The translations under genes and the position numbers were made by a program. Below the pieces are notes generated by a model. The model saw only the letters and a list, made by a program, of their open reading frames with translations. It made no database searches and was not told the origin of the DNA. Shown here one piece after another: positions 42,081-49,619 of a DNA stretch of 64,000 nucleotides (within the stretch, counting starts at the first letter, position 1; each line of letters opens with the position of its first letter). The DNA comes from a virus. The stretch is from positions 1 to 64,000 of the IMG/VR virus record IMGVR_UViG_3300043640_000137; one strand, 5' to 3'.

Positions 42081-42544
42081 GGCAGTCGAATGTTCTCGCT
42101 TGCGTTCTGGACGCGGAAACGCTCGACCCGCGTGCATGGGACGACTTCCCCGAATGGAGACGCGTCTTCCTGTCCGAGCGCAATGACCGGCTCTTCGCGA
42201 TCGTTGACCGGCAGGAATACGACTTCGCGCAACAGTTCTCCTGGGCCTGCCACAAGCAGGGAGGCTGGCGGTATCCCAACTACTACGCGCGTCGCACGGC
42301 CGGGCGCAACGAGGACGTTTCACACGGTACGCCGTTTTATCTCCATGTCGAAATCATGAAGCTTGTCGCGCCGTCGCCGTCGCCGAATCACACGATTGCC
42401 GATCATCGTAACGGCAACACGCTCGACTGCCGGCGCTGCAATCTCCGCTGGGTGACGCTGACCGAGAACCGAGCGAACCGCCATGGCTTTTGGAGAGGTC
42501 GCGGACCCGAGCAAGCGTGGAACGGATGGAAGGAAGCATCATGA
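42077..42544 (+). CDS. HNH homing endonuclease
   Basis: 155 residues, ATG overlapping the previous stop. About residues 110-140 read HTIADHRNGNTLDCRRCNLRW, close to the HNH consensus in which D-H-x-NGN-x-LDNR-x-x-NLR binds metal and DNA. Such free-standing endonucleases cut intron- or gene-free alleles and spread with the flanking DNA. It interrupts the lysis module between a membrane protein and the endolysin. Confidence 0.75.
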   Translation: MRQSNVLACVLDAETLDPRAWDDFPEWRRVFLSERNDRLFAIVDRQEYDFAQQFSWACHKQGGWRYPNYYARRTAGRNEDVSHGTPFYLHVEIMKLVAPSPSPNHTIADHRNGNTLDCRRCNLRWVTLTENRANRHGFWRGRGPEQAWNGWKEAS

Positions 42545-42723
42545 GCGATTGGGGCTTCGCATTCTCAGCCGAATGGGCCAGCACACCTTGGACGGTGGGT
42601 GCGTGGCCTTTGCCGATGCTCTGCATATTCCGTGGTCAAGAGACTCACGATCTACACGTCAAGGTCGGCCGGCTGCTCCTGACGATCGTCTGCCGCAAGG
42701 GAGGGTTCTGCCGTGGTGACTGA
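42541..42723 (+). CDS. hypothetical small protein
   Basis: 60 residues, ATG overlapping the HNH stop. Trp-rich start (SDWGFAFSAEWASTPWTVGAW), beta-rich end with two Cys. It overlaps the endolysin start by 11 bases, so it is translationally linked to lysis. No family was recognised. Confidence 0.5.
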   Translation: MSDWGFAFSAEWASTPWTVGAWPLPMLCIFRGQETHDLHVKVGRLLLTIVCRKGGFCRGD

Positions 42724-43429
42724 AACAATCGACGATATGGCCTTCGACATCGTGCAGCGCGAAGGCGGCTACGTGAACGACTCGGCGGACAAGGGCGGCC
42801 CGACGAACCACGGCATCACGCTCGCCGTCGCGAAGAAGCACGGGTACAGCGATGTGCAGCAGATCACGGTGCCGATCGCCGAGCAGATCATGATCGCCGA
42901 CTACTTCACCGCGCCCGGCTTCGATAAGTTGCCGGCGGTGATCCAGCCGCAGATGTTCGACATCGCCGTGAACTCCGGCGCGGGCGAAGCGGTGAAGCTG
43001 CTGCAACACGCGCTCGTGAGCCTCGGCGGTGATACGATCGTGGTGGACGGCGTACTCGGCCCTAAGACGATTGAGATACTTGACGCGGCGTGCAGCTATC
43101 ACGGCGAGGCCGATGTGGATGACGCGATCGTGGACGCCCGCATCGCCTTCTACCGATCGCTCGTCGCGGCCGACCCGGCGGAGCAGCAGTTCCTCAATGG
43201 ATGGACCGCTCGGGCCAAGACCTTCGAGATGGTCAAGGGCACCAAGCTTGTGACGCCGGCAACGACGCTGCCCATCACGGCTACCGCGCCGCCGGCAGGC
43301 GTCCAGGTCTCGAAGTCGGTTCAGGTGGTGTCGCAGGCGACGGCCCCGGCTCCGGCATGTGCGTCGGCCAGCCGGTGGACCTTCGAAGCGCTGCTCTCGA
43401 AATTGGGTCTTGCCCCAAGTCTGGTCTAG
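42713..43429 (+). CDS. endolysin: glycoside hydrolase 108 with peptidoglycan-binding domain
   Basis: 238 residues from GTG 42713, eight bases after GGGAGG. The N-terminus holds VQREGGYVNDSADKGGPTNHGIT, the active-site region of GH108 muramidases with the catalytic Glu at about residue 17. About residues 85-175 (GAGEAVKLLQHAL ... VDGVLGPKTIEIL) match the C-terminal peptidoglycan-binding domain of this family. No signal peptide, so export needs the holin. Confidence 0.85.
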   Translation: MVTETIDDMAFDIVQREGGYVNDSADKGGPTNHGITLAVAKKHGYSDVQQITVPIAEQIMIADYFTAPGFDKLPAVIQPQMFDIAVNSGAGEAVKLLQHALVSLGGDTIVVDGVLGPKTIEILDAACSYHGEADVDDAIVDARIAFYRSLVAADPAEQQFLNGWTARAKTFEMVKGTKLVTPATTLPITATAPPAGVQVSKSVQVVSQATAPAPACASASRWTFEALLSKLGLAPSLV

Positions 43430-43436
43430 GATAAGC

Positions 43437-43470
43437 GAACGGCCCCATCGCGGGACAGGGCCGTTCCTTC
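43437..43470 (+). terminator. terminator after the lysis genes
   Basis: GAACGGCCC (43437-43445) pairs with GGGCCGTTC (43458-43466), then CTTCTC. It ends the rightward unit. A second hairpin (CCGTCAGG at 43490, CCTGACGG at 43526) lies between the convergent genes and may act on the minus-strand gene. Confidence 0.75.
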
Positions 43471-43564
43471 TCAAGCGTTACGCTCGCCACCGTCAGGGTA
43501 GGGGCTGGTAGTGGGGGACTCCCGACCTGACGGACCCCGAAGATGCGTCGTCCCGCTGCCGGCG

Positions 43565-43927
43565 TCAATGCCCCAGGCACAGGTGGTTGTAGACGAACCC
43601 GCCGACCTGGGCCTTGTACGGCGTGCGGGCGATCGTCGGGTCGGTCAGGTACGCTGTGCCGTCCGAGAGATCGACGACGAAGGCCGAGTCGGCCGACATG
43701 CCTCCGAAGCCATTGCGTGCCGAGATCGAGCCGCAGACGGCCTTCACGGGCTCGCCGCGGGCGTTCCGGGCTCCTGGCAAGACCGCAGCCGTGGCGAAGC
43801 GTGCGGACCCAGGATCGCGAAGCTCGGTGAGGGCTAGAGCTTTAGCGGCTTCGACCGGATCGTTCTCTGCGTGCGCCTCTGGGGCCAGCAGCAGCAGCAT
43901 CAAAGCCAGGATCAACAGGTATCGCAT
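43565..43927 (-). CDS. secreted small protein, possible lysogenic-conversion gene
   Basis: 120 residues. Residues 1-20 (MRYLLILALMLLLLAPEAHA) are a clear signal peptide with an Ala-x-Ala cleavage site. The mature part has three Cys (CGS ... CLGH) and beta character. It is isolated between the endolysin and attP on the minus strand, where prophage-expressed cargo genes are often found. Confidence 0.6.
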   Translation of the reverse strand: MRYLLILALMLLLLAPEAHAENDPVEAAKALALTELRDPGSARFATAAVLPGARNARGEPVKAVCGSISARNGFGGMSADSAFVVDLSDGTAYLTDPTIARTPYKAQVGGFVYNHLCLGH

Positions 43928-43992
43928 GTCAGGGTCTCCTCGTGGCTGGCGGCTACCGTGCAGGGAAGACGTGAACGAACGATTAAGCCGCT

Positions 43993-44225
43993 ACATCCTT
44001 GCTAACATCCTGCTACGACGTGAACAGAAGCGGAAAACGATGTCGAAAAACGTCGAGCCGTGTCGAAGGATACCGCAGAATTGCGCCGTATGTCGAAAAG
44101 CTCGTACTAGGCTCTTGCTTTCGGGAGGCAGGGGCCGGAGGTTCGAATCCTCTCACTCCGACCAATAAAATCAACAACTTAGCAAATCGGCACCGCCCAA
44201 CATCCTTGCTAACATCCTGCTACGA
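43993..44225. other. attP site with tRNA 3' fragment and arm repeats
   Basis: Two exact copies of a 26-bp repeat (43993-44018 and 44200-44225), each itself two near-copies of ACATCCTGCTA, flank about 180 bases. Between them, about 44116-44164 copies the 3' end of a tRNA: GGAGGTTCGAATCCTCT (T-arm), CACTCCG (acceptor strand) and ACCA. It most resembles a tRNA-Pro. The anticodon arm has two extra bases and the 5' half is missing. Three TGTCGAA words (44045-44095) lie on the left side. This fits a lambda-type attP: core plus arm sites, next to the integrase. Confidence 0.8.
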
Positions 44226-44358
44226 GGCGCGGGGCCGGTGTTTCGACCGGGTGCCAGTGACCGCAAGCTGGACACGCTTTAGCGACGATCACGCGGCTGC
44301 CCGTCCAGCCACACTTAGGACAGAGGACCGGCTTCTTCGGTCGCCAGTTGCGGCCCAT
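44209..44358 (-). CDS. small zinc-ribbon protein
   Basis: 49 residues from ATG 44358. CPKCGW-x11-CPACGH is a clear two-CxxC zinc ribbon. Its last codons overlap the right arm repeat of attP. It is three bases downstream of the 74-residue gene, in the integrase operon. Confidence 0.6.
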   Translation of the reverse strand: MGRNWRPKKPVLCPKCGWTGSRVIVAKACPACGHWHPVETPAPRLVAGC

Positions 44359-44361
44359 GGC

Positions 44362-44586
44362 TTACCGCCGGCCCCGATTGGTCGCGGCTTCACGGCGCTT
44401 GATCTCGGCGAACATCTCGTCGCATTTCAAATTGCCGTGCTTCGTGACGAAGTGGCTGAGCTTCATGCGGCCGTCGATCCGGCGCACCTGATCCCGGCTG
44501 CTGGTCAGGACGGTCAGCCGGTCGAACTCGGCAAGCTCGGACTCGGTGTACGAGATCATCTCTACGGTTCTCTGCTCGGCCATCAT
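44362..44586 (-). CDS. small protein downstream of integrase
   Basis: 74 residues; ATG overlaps the integrase stop (ATGA). Helical and charged (SYTESELAEFDRLTVLTSSRDQVRRIDGRMKL). Position suggests a recombination accessory factor, but no domain is visible. Confidence 0.5.
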   Translation of the reverse strand: MMAEQRTVEMISYTESELAEFDRLTVLTSSRDQVRRIDGRMKLSHFVTKHGNLKCDEMFAEIKRREAATNRGRR

Positions 44587-45755
44587 CGTTGCTCCATCGC
44601 TTTGAGGACGCGTTCGTTCCGGCCGGGCGCGAGATGTCCGTATGTCCGCTCGACCATCTCTCCGCTCATGTCGATAAACTGACCGACGTCGGCGTAGGGC
44701 AAGCCCCGCTGTACGAGCCACGAGGCGCAGGAGTGACGGAGCGTGTGCGGCGTCGCCAGTCGGAGCTTGCGGGCAGACTCGATCCACTGGTCTCGGTCCA
44801 TTGGTGACGTGGCCTTGGCAGCAGCCTTGTCGGCGATCTTCGTGGCCTCTTCACACGCGGTCCTGAATGAGCGCTTCAGGTTCTTCATCGTCGAGCCTTC
44901 ATATTCGAGCACATACGAAGTCGTCCGCTTGCGCAGATACCGGAGCAGGGTGAGGAGGCGCCGCGGAATCTCAGCCCGGCCTTTCCGCTTCTTGCTCTCG
45001 ACTGCGCGCCGACCTTGGAAGTCGATGCGACAGCCCGGTAGATCGACGTGACCGGCGATAGGGTTCGCCTGCCATTGCAGCTTCAGGATCGCTTGCTTGC
45101 GACGGCCCATGTAGAAGCCGATGAGGATGAAGTACGGCAGATGAGCTTTCGCCTTCTTCTGCCGGCGGGCAGCGACGACCAGCGTCGCGATCTCGGTGCG
45201 ATCGAGCCAGATGTCTTTCGACGGTGACTTAGGTGGTAGCTCGACCGGAACCGACTGTGTGAGCTTGCCTTCCGCGACGCAGTAGTTGATCGCAGCGATG
45301 AGTGTGCCGAGTTCCTTGCGTGCGGTGCCGGCTGCCATGCCTGCGTCCACGCGAGACTTCACATACGCGCGGCATGTCCTCGGTGTGATGGCAGAGAGGT
45401 ACTGGTCCGTCCACCACAACACGAGCGCGGTGATGCAGTACGCGATGCGACCAGGGTCTTCGACGGTAGGCGCATGCTCTTCGCCGTAGACGGCAAGAAC
45501 GTCAGCGATCGTTACCTGATCGGGACGACGAGCCCCGTTCCATTTGAGCGCTCGGCTGTTGAGGAAGTCGCCGAGTTCGCCTTCAGCCTTCGCGCGATGC
45601 TCAAAGCTCGCGCCTGTGCTCCGCTCGTGTGGCCGCCTGCGTTCGGACCAGACGATGTACCAAATGTACTGGGTGAAGCCTTTGCGCGGCTTGGCTCCGT
45701 GCTTGGTGTCGGGTCCGAAGAGGATGAGTCGAGGGCCGGGGTTTGGCCGCGGCAT
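44583..45755 (-). CDS. int: tyrosine recombinase integrase
   Basis: 390 residues. N-terminal arm-binding part (MPRPNPGPRL ... YIVWSERRRPHERSTGASF), core-binding helices (about 85-170), and catalytic domain with Arg in GRRKQAILKL (about 214), HTLRH (about 337-341) and the nucleophile Tyr in TYGHLAP (about 372). Integration into a tRNA gene fits the adjacent attP. The ATG lies 11 bases after AGGAG inside the excisionase-like gene. Confidence 0.9.
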   Translation of the reverse strand: MPRPNPGPRLILFGPDTKHGAKPRKGFTQYIWYIVWSERRRPHERSTGASFEHRAKAEGELGDFLNSRALKWNGARRPDQVTIADVLAVYGEEHAPTVEDPGRIAYCITALVLWWTDQYLSAITPRTCRAYVKSRVDAGMAAGTARKELGTLIAAINYCVAEGKLTQSVPVELPPKSPSKDIWLDRTEIATLVVAARRQKKAKAHLPYFILIGFYMGRRKQAILKLQWQANPIAGHVDLPGCRIDFQGRRAVESKKRKGRAEIPRRLLTLLRYLRKRTTSYVLEYEGSTMKNLKRSFRTACEEATKIADKAAAKATSPMDRDQWIESARKLRLATPHTLRHSCASWLVQRGLPYADVGQFIDMSGEMVERTYGHLAPGRNERVLKAMEQR

Positions 45756-45946
45756 GGTTTGGTCTGCTCCTGTATGTAGCGCTTCAGTGCTGCGCCCGTG
45801 ATGAGCGTCGTTGCGCCGATGCGAACGACCTCCAACTTGCCACCGTAGGCGGCGCGCTTCAAGCTCTGTGGCTTCACATCTTCATGGATAAGTGTTGCCG
45901 CTTGCTTGAAAGAGTACCGATTATCATCGACGATGGCGCTGAGCAT
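45512..45946 (-). CDS. excisionase-like helix-turn-helix protein
   Basis: 144 residues as an open frame. About residues 11-61 (YSFKQAATLIHEDVKPQSLKRAAYGGKLEVVRIGATTLITGAALKRYI) match the small helix-turn-helix domain of excisionases. The last 80 residues are Ser/Thr/Ala-rich and overlap the integrase start by 244 bases in another frame; they look like incidental translation. Start overlaps the previous stop region. Confidence 0.65.
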   Translation of the reverse strand: MLSAIVDDNRYSFKQAATLIHEDVKPQSLKRAAYGGKLEVVRIGATTLITGAALKRYIQEQTKPCRGQTPALDSSSSDPTPSTEPSRAKASPSTFGTSSGPNAGGHTSGAQARALSIARRLKANSATSSTAERSNGTGLVVPIR

Positions 45947-46161
45947 TAGGGAAGCTCCCGACCGAGGATGACGCGGTAGTCACCGAAGAGGATGTCCTGA
46001 AGCTCAGAACCTTTGCTACGGCCGTAATAGCGGTGATACCAGGGCAGACGCGGGCCGTCGCCGAAACGCCAGCCACCGGACTCCGACACGAGCAGCGTGA
46101 AGCTAAACGCCAGTGTTAAGCGGGTGCCAGGGACGAGGAAGTCGATCAGGCGGCGGGCCAT
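45946..46161 (-). CDS. hypothetical small protein
   Basis: 71 residues with a hydrophobic stretch (TRLTLAFSFTLLVSESGG) and an aromatic, basic middle (RLPWYHRYYGRSKG). Adjoins its neighbours with one-base overlaps. No family was recognised. Confidence 0.5.
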   Translation of the reverse strand: MARRLIDFLVPGTRLTLAFSFTLLVSESGGWRFGDGPRLPWYHRYYGRSKGSELQDILFGDYRVILGRELP

Positions 46162-46421
46162 TACGAAGGCTCAACCCGCAGAGACACTGGAACCTGCCAG
46201 CCGATGACGCGGAGCACGACTTGGCCGCCGGCATTGAGCAGTGCGAGTTCTTCGGGCGACGGCTGCCACGCGCTATCGCAGTGCTTCACGTGCTGCTGCC
46301 CGAATGAATCGTAGAACTCCGCGCGGATAGGAAGGCGCCCGCAGGTGCCATCACGCTTCGCGTCCCAATCGCTCGGCGCTCCGGGGTTCGCGTTGGCTCC
46401 GGCAATAGCTTTCGGTGTCAT
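46161..46421 (-). CDS. hypothetical protein
   Basis: 86 residues from ATG 46421, six bases after GGAGG; a longer in-frame start lies in upstream genes. WDAKRDGTCGRLPIRAEFYDS and QVVLRVIGWQVPVSLRVEP look beta-rich. Coupled (ATGA) to the tiny gene upstream. Confidence 0.55.
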   Translation of the reverse strand: MTPKAIAGANANPGAPSDWDAKRDGTCGRLPIRAEFYDSFGQQHVKHCDSAWQPSPEELALLNAGGQVVLRVIGWQVPVSLRVEPS

Positions 46422-46495
46422 TGTATTCCTCCAACTCTCAAAAGGATGTGCCAGACCATTGCGCACACGAGGCATATTCCAAGGAACCTAAGCAT
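46418..46495 (-). CDS. tiny membrane peptide
   Basis: 25 residues: MLRFLGICLVCAMVWHILLR and five more. It is one hydrophobic helix. The ATG lies in the stop region of the gene before it and its TGA overlaps the ATG of the gene after it, so it f its exactly into the coupled gene chain. Such peptides are easily missed; reality is uncertain. Confidence 0.4.
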   Translation of the reverse strand: MLRFLGICLVCAMVWHILLRVGGIQ

Positions 46496-46691
46496 CGTGG
46501 CTCCGGCGGTAGTTAGCGACGAGCGGCGCAAGGTCTGCGGCCGTGCCCAGGAAGCTCTCGAAGTCGGCGCAGCAGTCGAGCATGTCTTCCGCGACGGCCA
46601 GATCGGTCTCGCCTTCGATCTCGTAGCCGTTTTCGATGCGGTGCCCGAGCGCTTCCATGACGATCGCGTGGTAGTGAGCAGCGACGGCCAT
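46488..46691 (-). CDS. hypothetical small acidic protein
   Basis: 67 residues from ATG 46691, seven bases after GGGAG; ATG 46697 is two codons upstream. Helical and acidic (IENGYEIEGETDLAVAEDMLDCCADFESFL). No family was recognised. Confidence 0.5.
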   Translation of the reverse strand: MAVAAHYHAIVMEALGHRIENGYEIEGETDLAVAEDMLDCCADFESFLGTAADLAPLVANYRRSHDA

Positions 46692-47041
46692 CACCATTCT
46701 CCCGGAGGCGGATCGTCTTCTGTGAGGCCCGCGTTGAACCACGCCTGGAACCACTCCCACGCGCCGAGCGTGCCGGTCGAGACAGCTATGCCGGCAGCTT
46801 CGAGCAGCGTGTAGCCGCAGAACTTCTCTTCTTCAGCCGGCGGAGCGTTGGCCATGCACAGCGCGAGATCAGCGATAGCTCCGTTCTGATCGGCGCCGGC
46901 TCGTGTCTGTGCAAGCTGTTCTTCCAGTTCCTCGATACGGTCGGCAGCGAGGTTAAGGGACTCCATAATGTGGATCGGGTTTCGGTCGATGTTGTCACCG
47001 ACCTCGAAGGAGACTTTGCGGAGCCCTGCTGCCGTCACCAT
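46691..47041 (-). CDS. hypothetical protein
   Basis: 116 residues from ATG 47041, eight bases after GGAG. About residues 25-65 form an acidic helix (LNLAADRIEELEEQLAQTRAG); the C-terminus is Trp-rich and acidic (GAWEWFQAWFNAGLTEDDPPP). Starts in the stop region of the previous gene. Confidence 0.55.
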   Translation of the reverse strand: MVTAAGLRKVSFEVGDNIDRNPIHIMESLNLAADRIEELEEQLAQTRAGADQNGAIADLALCMANAPPAEEEKFCGYTLLEAAGIAVSTGTLGAWEWFQAWFNAGLTEDDPPPGEW

Positions 47042-47229
47042 CACCAAAGCTCCCGTGCGTTGCGGAGCATGTCCCGCGTGAAGATGAATGGCAGCGACCC
47101 CGCGTTGATGACGCCGTTCAACAGCGCGACTGCCGGAACCCACGTAAAGGTGTAGAGCAGGATGAACGGGAAGACCTCGATCGAGATGGTGCAGGCGTAG
47201 TGGAGCGCGATGTCGGTGCCGTCAGTCAT
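47041..47229 (-). CDS. small membrane protein
   Basis: 62 residues with about 30 hydrophobic residues in the middle (ISIEVFPFILLYTFTWVPAVALL), probably one or two helices. Coupled on both sides by overlapping start and stop codons. Confidence 0.55.
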   Translation of the reverse strand: MTDGTDIALHYACTISIEVFPFILLYTFTWVPAVALLNGVINAGSLPFIFTRDMLRNARELW

Positions 47230-47401
47230 GGGTTCCCGTACCTTTCACGGACTGATGATGATAATCGCCGCACTGCCAAGCGCGACGGCGAGCGCCGAAC
47301 GTGAACTCGAAATTCTTCCGGCCCATGACGTACCACCACACAAGAGGGCGGCGGGGGACGCGATGCTGCCAGAACTTCGAGCGGCTGAGATCACAGGTCA
47401 T
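47222..47401 (-). CDS. hypothetical small basic protein
   Basis: 59 residues from ATG 47401 (overlaps the previous TGA). Arg-, His- and Trp-rich (SKFWQHRVPRRPLVWWYVMGRKNFEFTFGARRR). A longer in-frame form lies in the upstream gene and was not chosen. Confidence 0.45.
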   Translation of the reverse strand: MTCDLSRSKFWQHRVPRRPLVWWYVMGRKNFEFTFGARRRAWQCGDYHHQSVKGTGTHD

Positions 47402-47559
47402 GGGCCGGTTCCGAACAGAGAGTCGAACAAGTCCCACATCGCATCGACGGAGTGCGTGATCCCCGCGGCAACGCAATTGCCGAAGTGCATGAACTCATAT
47501 TCGACACGGCCGGCGTGCTCGATGAACGAGAGCCAGTATCCCCGCTCTGTGCCGATCAC
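47398..47559 (-). CDS. hypothetical small protein, GTG start
   Basis: 53 residues from GTG 47559, six bases after AGGAG. The sequence (ERGYWLSFIEHAGRVEYEF, CVAAGITHSVDAMWDLFDSL) is well-formed, the GTGA and ATGA overlaps link it to both neighbours, and it fills an otherwise empty 150-base interval. Confidence 0.55.
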   Translation of the reverse strand: MIGTERGYWLSFIEHAGRVEYEFMHFGNCVAAGITHSVDAMWDLFDSLFGTGP

Positions 47560-47780
47560 GACGGTCTCCTCTCGCCCGTCTCGAACATCTCGCGGCCGTC
47601 GAGCGAGTGATGGACGGTGACGCCTTCGTCATCGGTAGGGTTGCACCAGCAAGGGCCGTCCGCTTCCGAGTCAGGCAAGATGTGCGGACGCAGATCGTCG
47701 ATCGGGTAGACGACCCGAGTGGTCACAGGCCCGTTCAGCGAGTCGCCGTAGGAGCTTGCCTTCCAACCGCCGAAGGTCAT
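47556..47780 (-). CDS. hypothetical small protein
   Basis: 74 residues with two Cys in GPCWCNP and a polar C-terminus (EGVTVHHSLDGREMF). The stop overlaps the GTG of the next gene. No family was recognised. Confidence 0.5.
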   Translation of the reverse strand: MTFGGWKASSYGDSLNGPVTTRVVYPIDDLRPHILPDSEADGPCWCNPTDDEGVTVHHSLDGREMFETGERRPS

Positions 47781-47781
47781 G

Positions 47782-48018
47782 TCAGCCGGCTCCCGTGTAG
47801 GATCGACGCGTCTGCATCTTCGGCGTCGTCCATTTGGTGATCGCGCCGTTCGCCGCCTGCGTGGTGACGTGCTTGATGCGGAACTCGTTCTGCAAGCGCC
47901 GAAGCGCGATGCGGGCGGTCTTGTTGTCCACGCCGAACTTCTCGGCTATGTCGTCGGTCGAGGCTTCACCCTGCTCACGGATGAAAGCCACGACCTCATC
48001 GTCTTTGTGCAAGCCCAT
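47782..48018 (-). CDS. winged-helix DNA-binding protein
   Basis: 78 residues. ASTDDIAEKFGVDNKTARIALRRLQNE is a typical helix-turn-helix (DeoR/MarR-like), followed by a wing. A GAGGG site lies upstream. A local regulator is likely; a candidate for binding the phage-wide motif but nothing ties it to that. Confidence 0.65.
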   Translation of the reverse strand: MGLHKDDEVVAFIREQGEASTDDIAEKFGVDNKTARIALRRLQNEFRIKHVTTQAANGAITKWTTPKMQTRRSYTGAG

Positions 48019-48027
48019 GATACCCTC

Positions 48028-48660
48028 TTAATGGATCGTGCGGCGCGTGGTATCCTTCACGCGACGGCTGCGCTTGGCAGGGATGTCGGCACCGTTGCCG
48101 ATCGCGCGGAAGGCTTCGCCGTTCATGACGGACGTGCCGAGCGCAGCCATGTCCTCTTGAAAGCCTTCTTGATCGCGGAAGGTGTAAGCGGGCTTCGGGT
48201 TCGGATACTTGTCGATGAGCGCCGCGGCCTTTTGATTGAGCGCGAGCAGCCAGCCCTTCGGAGCGTGCGGCGGGCGGTCATCGATCAGCTTGCCGTAAAT
48301 CTGCGCGGAGCGGAGCACCACGAGGCAGGCAGCGGCCTTGGTGAGATGCGACAGGCCGGACTCCTCATCGGTGTCTTCGCCTTCCCACCACGCGGGCATG
48401 TGCCGAGCCATGATCGCGTCGTAGTAGACGGAAGCGCGGACGCCCGCGATGAGGTAGTTGTGCCGGCCGTACTTCAGCGCGCCTTCGAGCATCGCGACGC
48501 CGATCTCCAAGATCATCGGCATGGGCACGGTCGAGAGGTACGCCTTCTTGACGCCGACCGAATCCTTCGGGTTGGTGGATTTGCTCGTCAGCTTGACGAC
48601 CTCACCGCTAATGCGAGGGCCGACACCGCGGACACTGGCTCGTTTTAGGGTCTTGACCAT
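48028..48660 (-). CDS. dATP/dGTP diphosphohydrolase-like protein
   Basis: 210 residues. About residues 30-120 (NPKDSVGVKKAYLSTVPMP, LEGALKYGRHNYL, YYDAIMARHMPAWWEGEDTDEESGLSHLTKAAACLVVL) match the phage family annotated dATP/dGTP diphosphohydrolase N-terminal (formerly DUF5664). Some relatives act in altered deoxynucleotide pools of phages. The rest is basic. Substrate unknown. Confidence 0.6.
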   Translation of the reverse strand: MVKTLKRASVRGVGPRISGEVVKLTSKSTNPKDSVGVKKAYLSTVPMPMILEIGVAMLEGALKYGRHNYLIAGVRASVYYDAIMARHMPAWWEGEDTDEESGLSHLTKAAACLVVLRSAQIYGKLIDDRPPHAPKGWLLALNQKAAALIDKYPNPKPAYTFRDQEGFQEDMAALGTSVMNGEAFRAIGNGADIPAKRSRRVKDTTRRTIH

Positions 48661-48664
48661 AATT

Positions 48665-48868
48665 TCACCTATTCAGCAAAGAGACGAAAATGTCGGGAGA
48701 GCCGGCCGCTGCTACTGTCCGGCCCGTTGTCGCGCTTGATGCGGTCGATCGCATCGGCAGCCTGATTGACAGCGAGGAGCAGAGCGGTCTCCGGTGAGCG
48801 GTGCGCAGCCGATCAGAGTGCGGATGCGTTTGTCCCTCGGCGCGCAGTTGCTTGGTCGTGATGACCAT
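48665..48868 (-). pseudogene. gene apparently broken by two frameshifts
   Basis: The start (MVITTKQLRAE) is in one frame; the following region reads best as DKRIRTLIGCAPLTG one frame later; and the end (ETALLLAVNQAADAIDRIKR ... SRHFRLFAE, stop at 48669) in the third. GC at third codon positions moves with these frames. The first change looks like one extra G in GAGGGAC, the second like a lost GA in GGAGACC. Sequencing error cannot be excluded. The 67-residue open frame is otherwise unconvincing. Confidence 0.5.
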
Positions 48869-48876
48869 AATTTCAC

Positions 48877-49617
48877 CTATGAGGGAATCGAGAGGTTGAT
48901 CTCGTCGAGCGTCGGGAAGATGCGGAAGTTGACGGCGGCTTCCTTGAAGAGCGTGACCACGCGATCGAAGTCAGCCTTCCACTTCGGATCGTCGAGACGC
49001 ATCGCATAGCCGAAGACATGCGTGATGCCGGCCTGGACGATGGCTCGGCCGCAATCCATGCACGGAACCCAGGTGCAGTAGAGCGTCGAGCCTTCGAGCG
49101 GTGTGCCGCGGCGAGCAGCGAGATAGATCGCGTTGCGCTCGGCGTGCTCGGTCCAGAAATACTTCTCGGGACGCTCGTGACGCTCGGGCGCCGTATCGTC
49201 GATGCCGGCGGGGAAGCTGTTGTATCCGGTCGAGAGCGTGGCGTTGTCCCGGCCAACGATGACGCAGCCGATCTGAGTCGAGCGGTCCTTGCTGCGCAGT
49301 GCCGCCACTCGCGCCATCGTCATGTGGTAGTGATCCCAGTCGGGGATGCGACGGGAGCCGTCATTATTGAAACCGGGCTCGAAGGCGTACTCGGATGGAA
49401 CGACGGAGTATTCGCTGGCCTCGGATGCCGCGAAGCCAGGATGCTCGGCTTTGCAGTCGGGGCATTCCACGGCGCTCATGATGCGGCGCCCGTGCTTGCA
49501 TAAGTGACGACTTAACGATAGGCCGACATCGAGACGGTCACGCAAGGTTGCGCCTTCGTCCTCGCACTTGAAGCACTTCAGCGTCAGCCGTGTGCCGTGC
49601 TTGCAGAGGAGTGCCAT
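48877..49617 (-). CDS. deoxycytidylate (dCMP) deaminase
   Basis: 246 residues from ATG 49617. The catalytic domain has HAERNAI (about residue 157) and PCMDCGRAI (about residue 186), the zinc site that turns dCMP into dUMP for dTTP synthesis. The first 60 residues hold extra Cys/His pairs (CKHGTRLTLKCFKC, CKHG ... CPDCK) that look like two zinc knuckles, an unusual addition. Confidence 0.8.
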   Translation of the reverse strand: MALLCKHGTRLTLKCFKCEDEGATLRDRLDVGLSLSRHLCKHGRRIMSAVECPDCKAEHPGFAASEASEYSVVPSEYAFEPGFNNDGSRRIPDWDHYHMTMARVAALRSKDRSTQIGCVIVGRDNATLSTGYNSFPAGIDDTAPERHERPEKYFWTEHAERNAIYLAARRGTPLEGSTLYCTWVPCMDCGRAIVQAGITHVFGYAMRLDDPKWKADFDRVVTLFKEAAVNFRIFPTLDEINLSIPS

Positions 49618-49619
49618 GG

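Noticed and set aside
44101-44164. Complete tRNA gene
   Set aside because: Only the T-arm, acceptor 3' strand and CCA are convincing; the anticodon arm has an oversized loop and the D-arm and 5' acceptor strand are missing. It is an attachment-site fragment.
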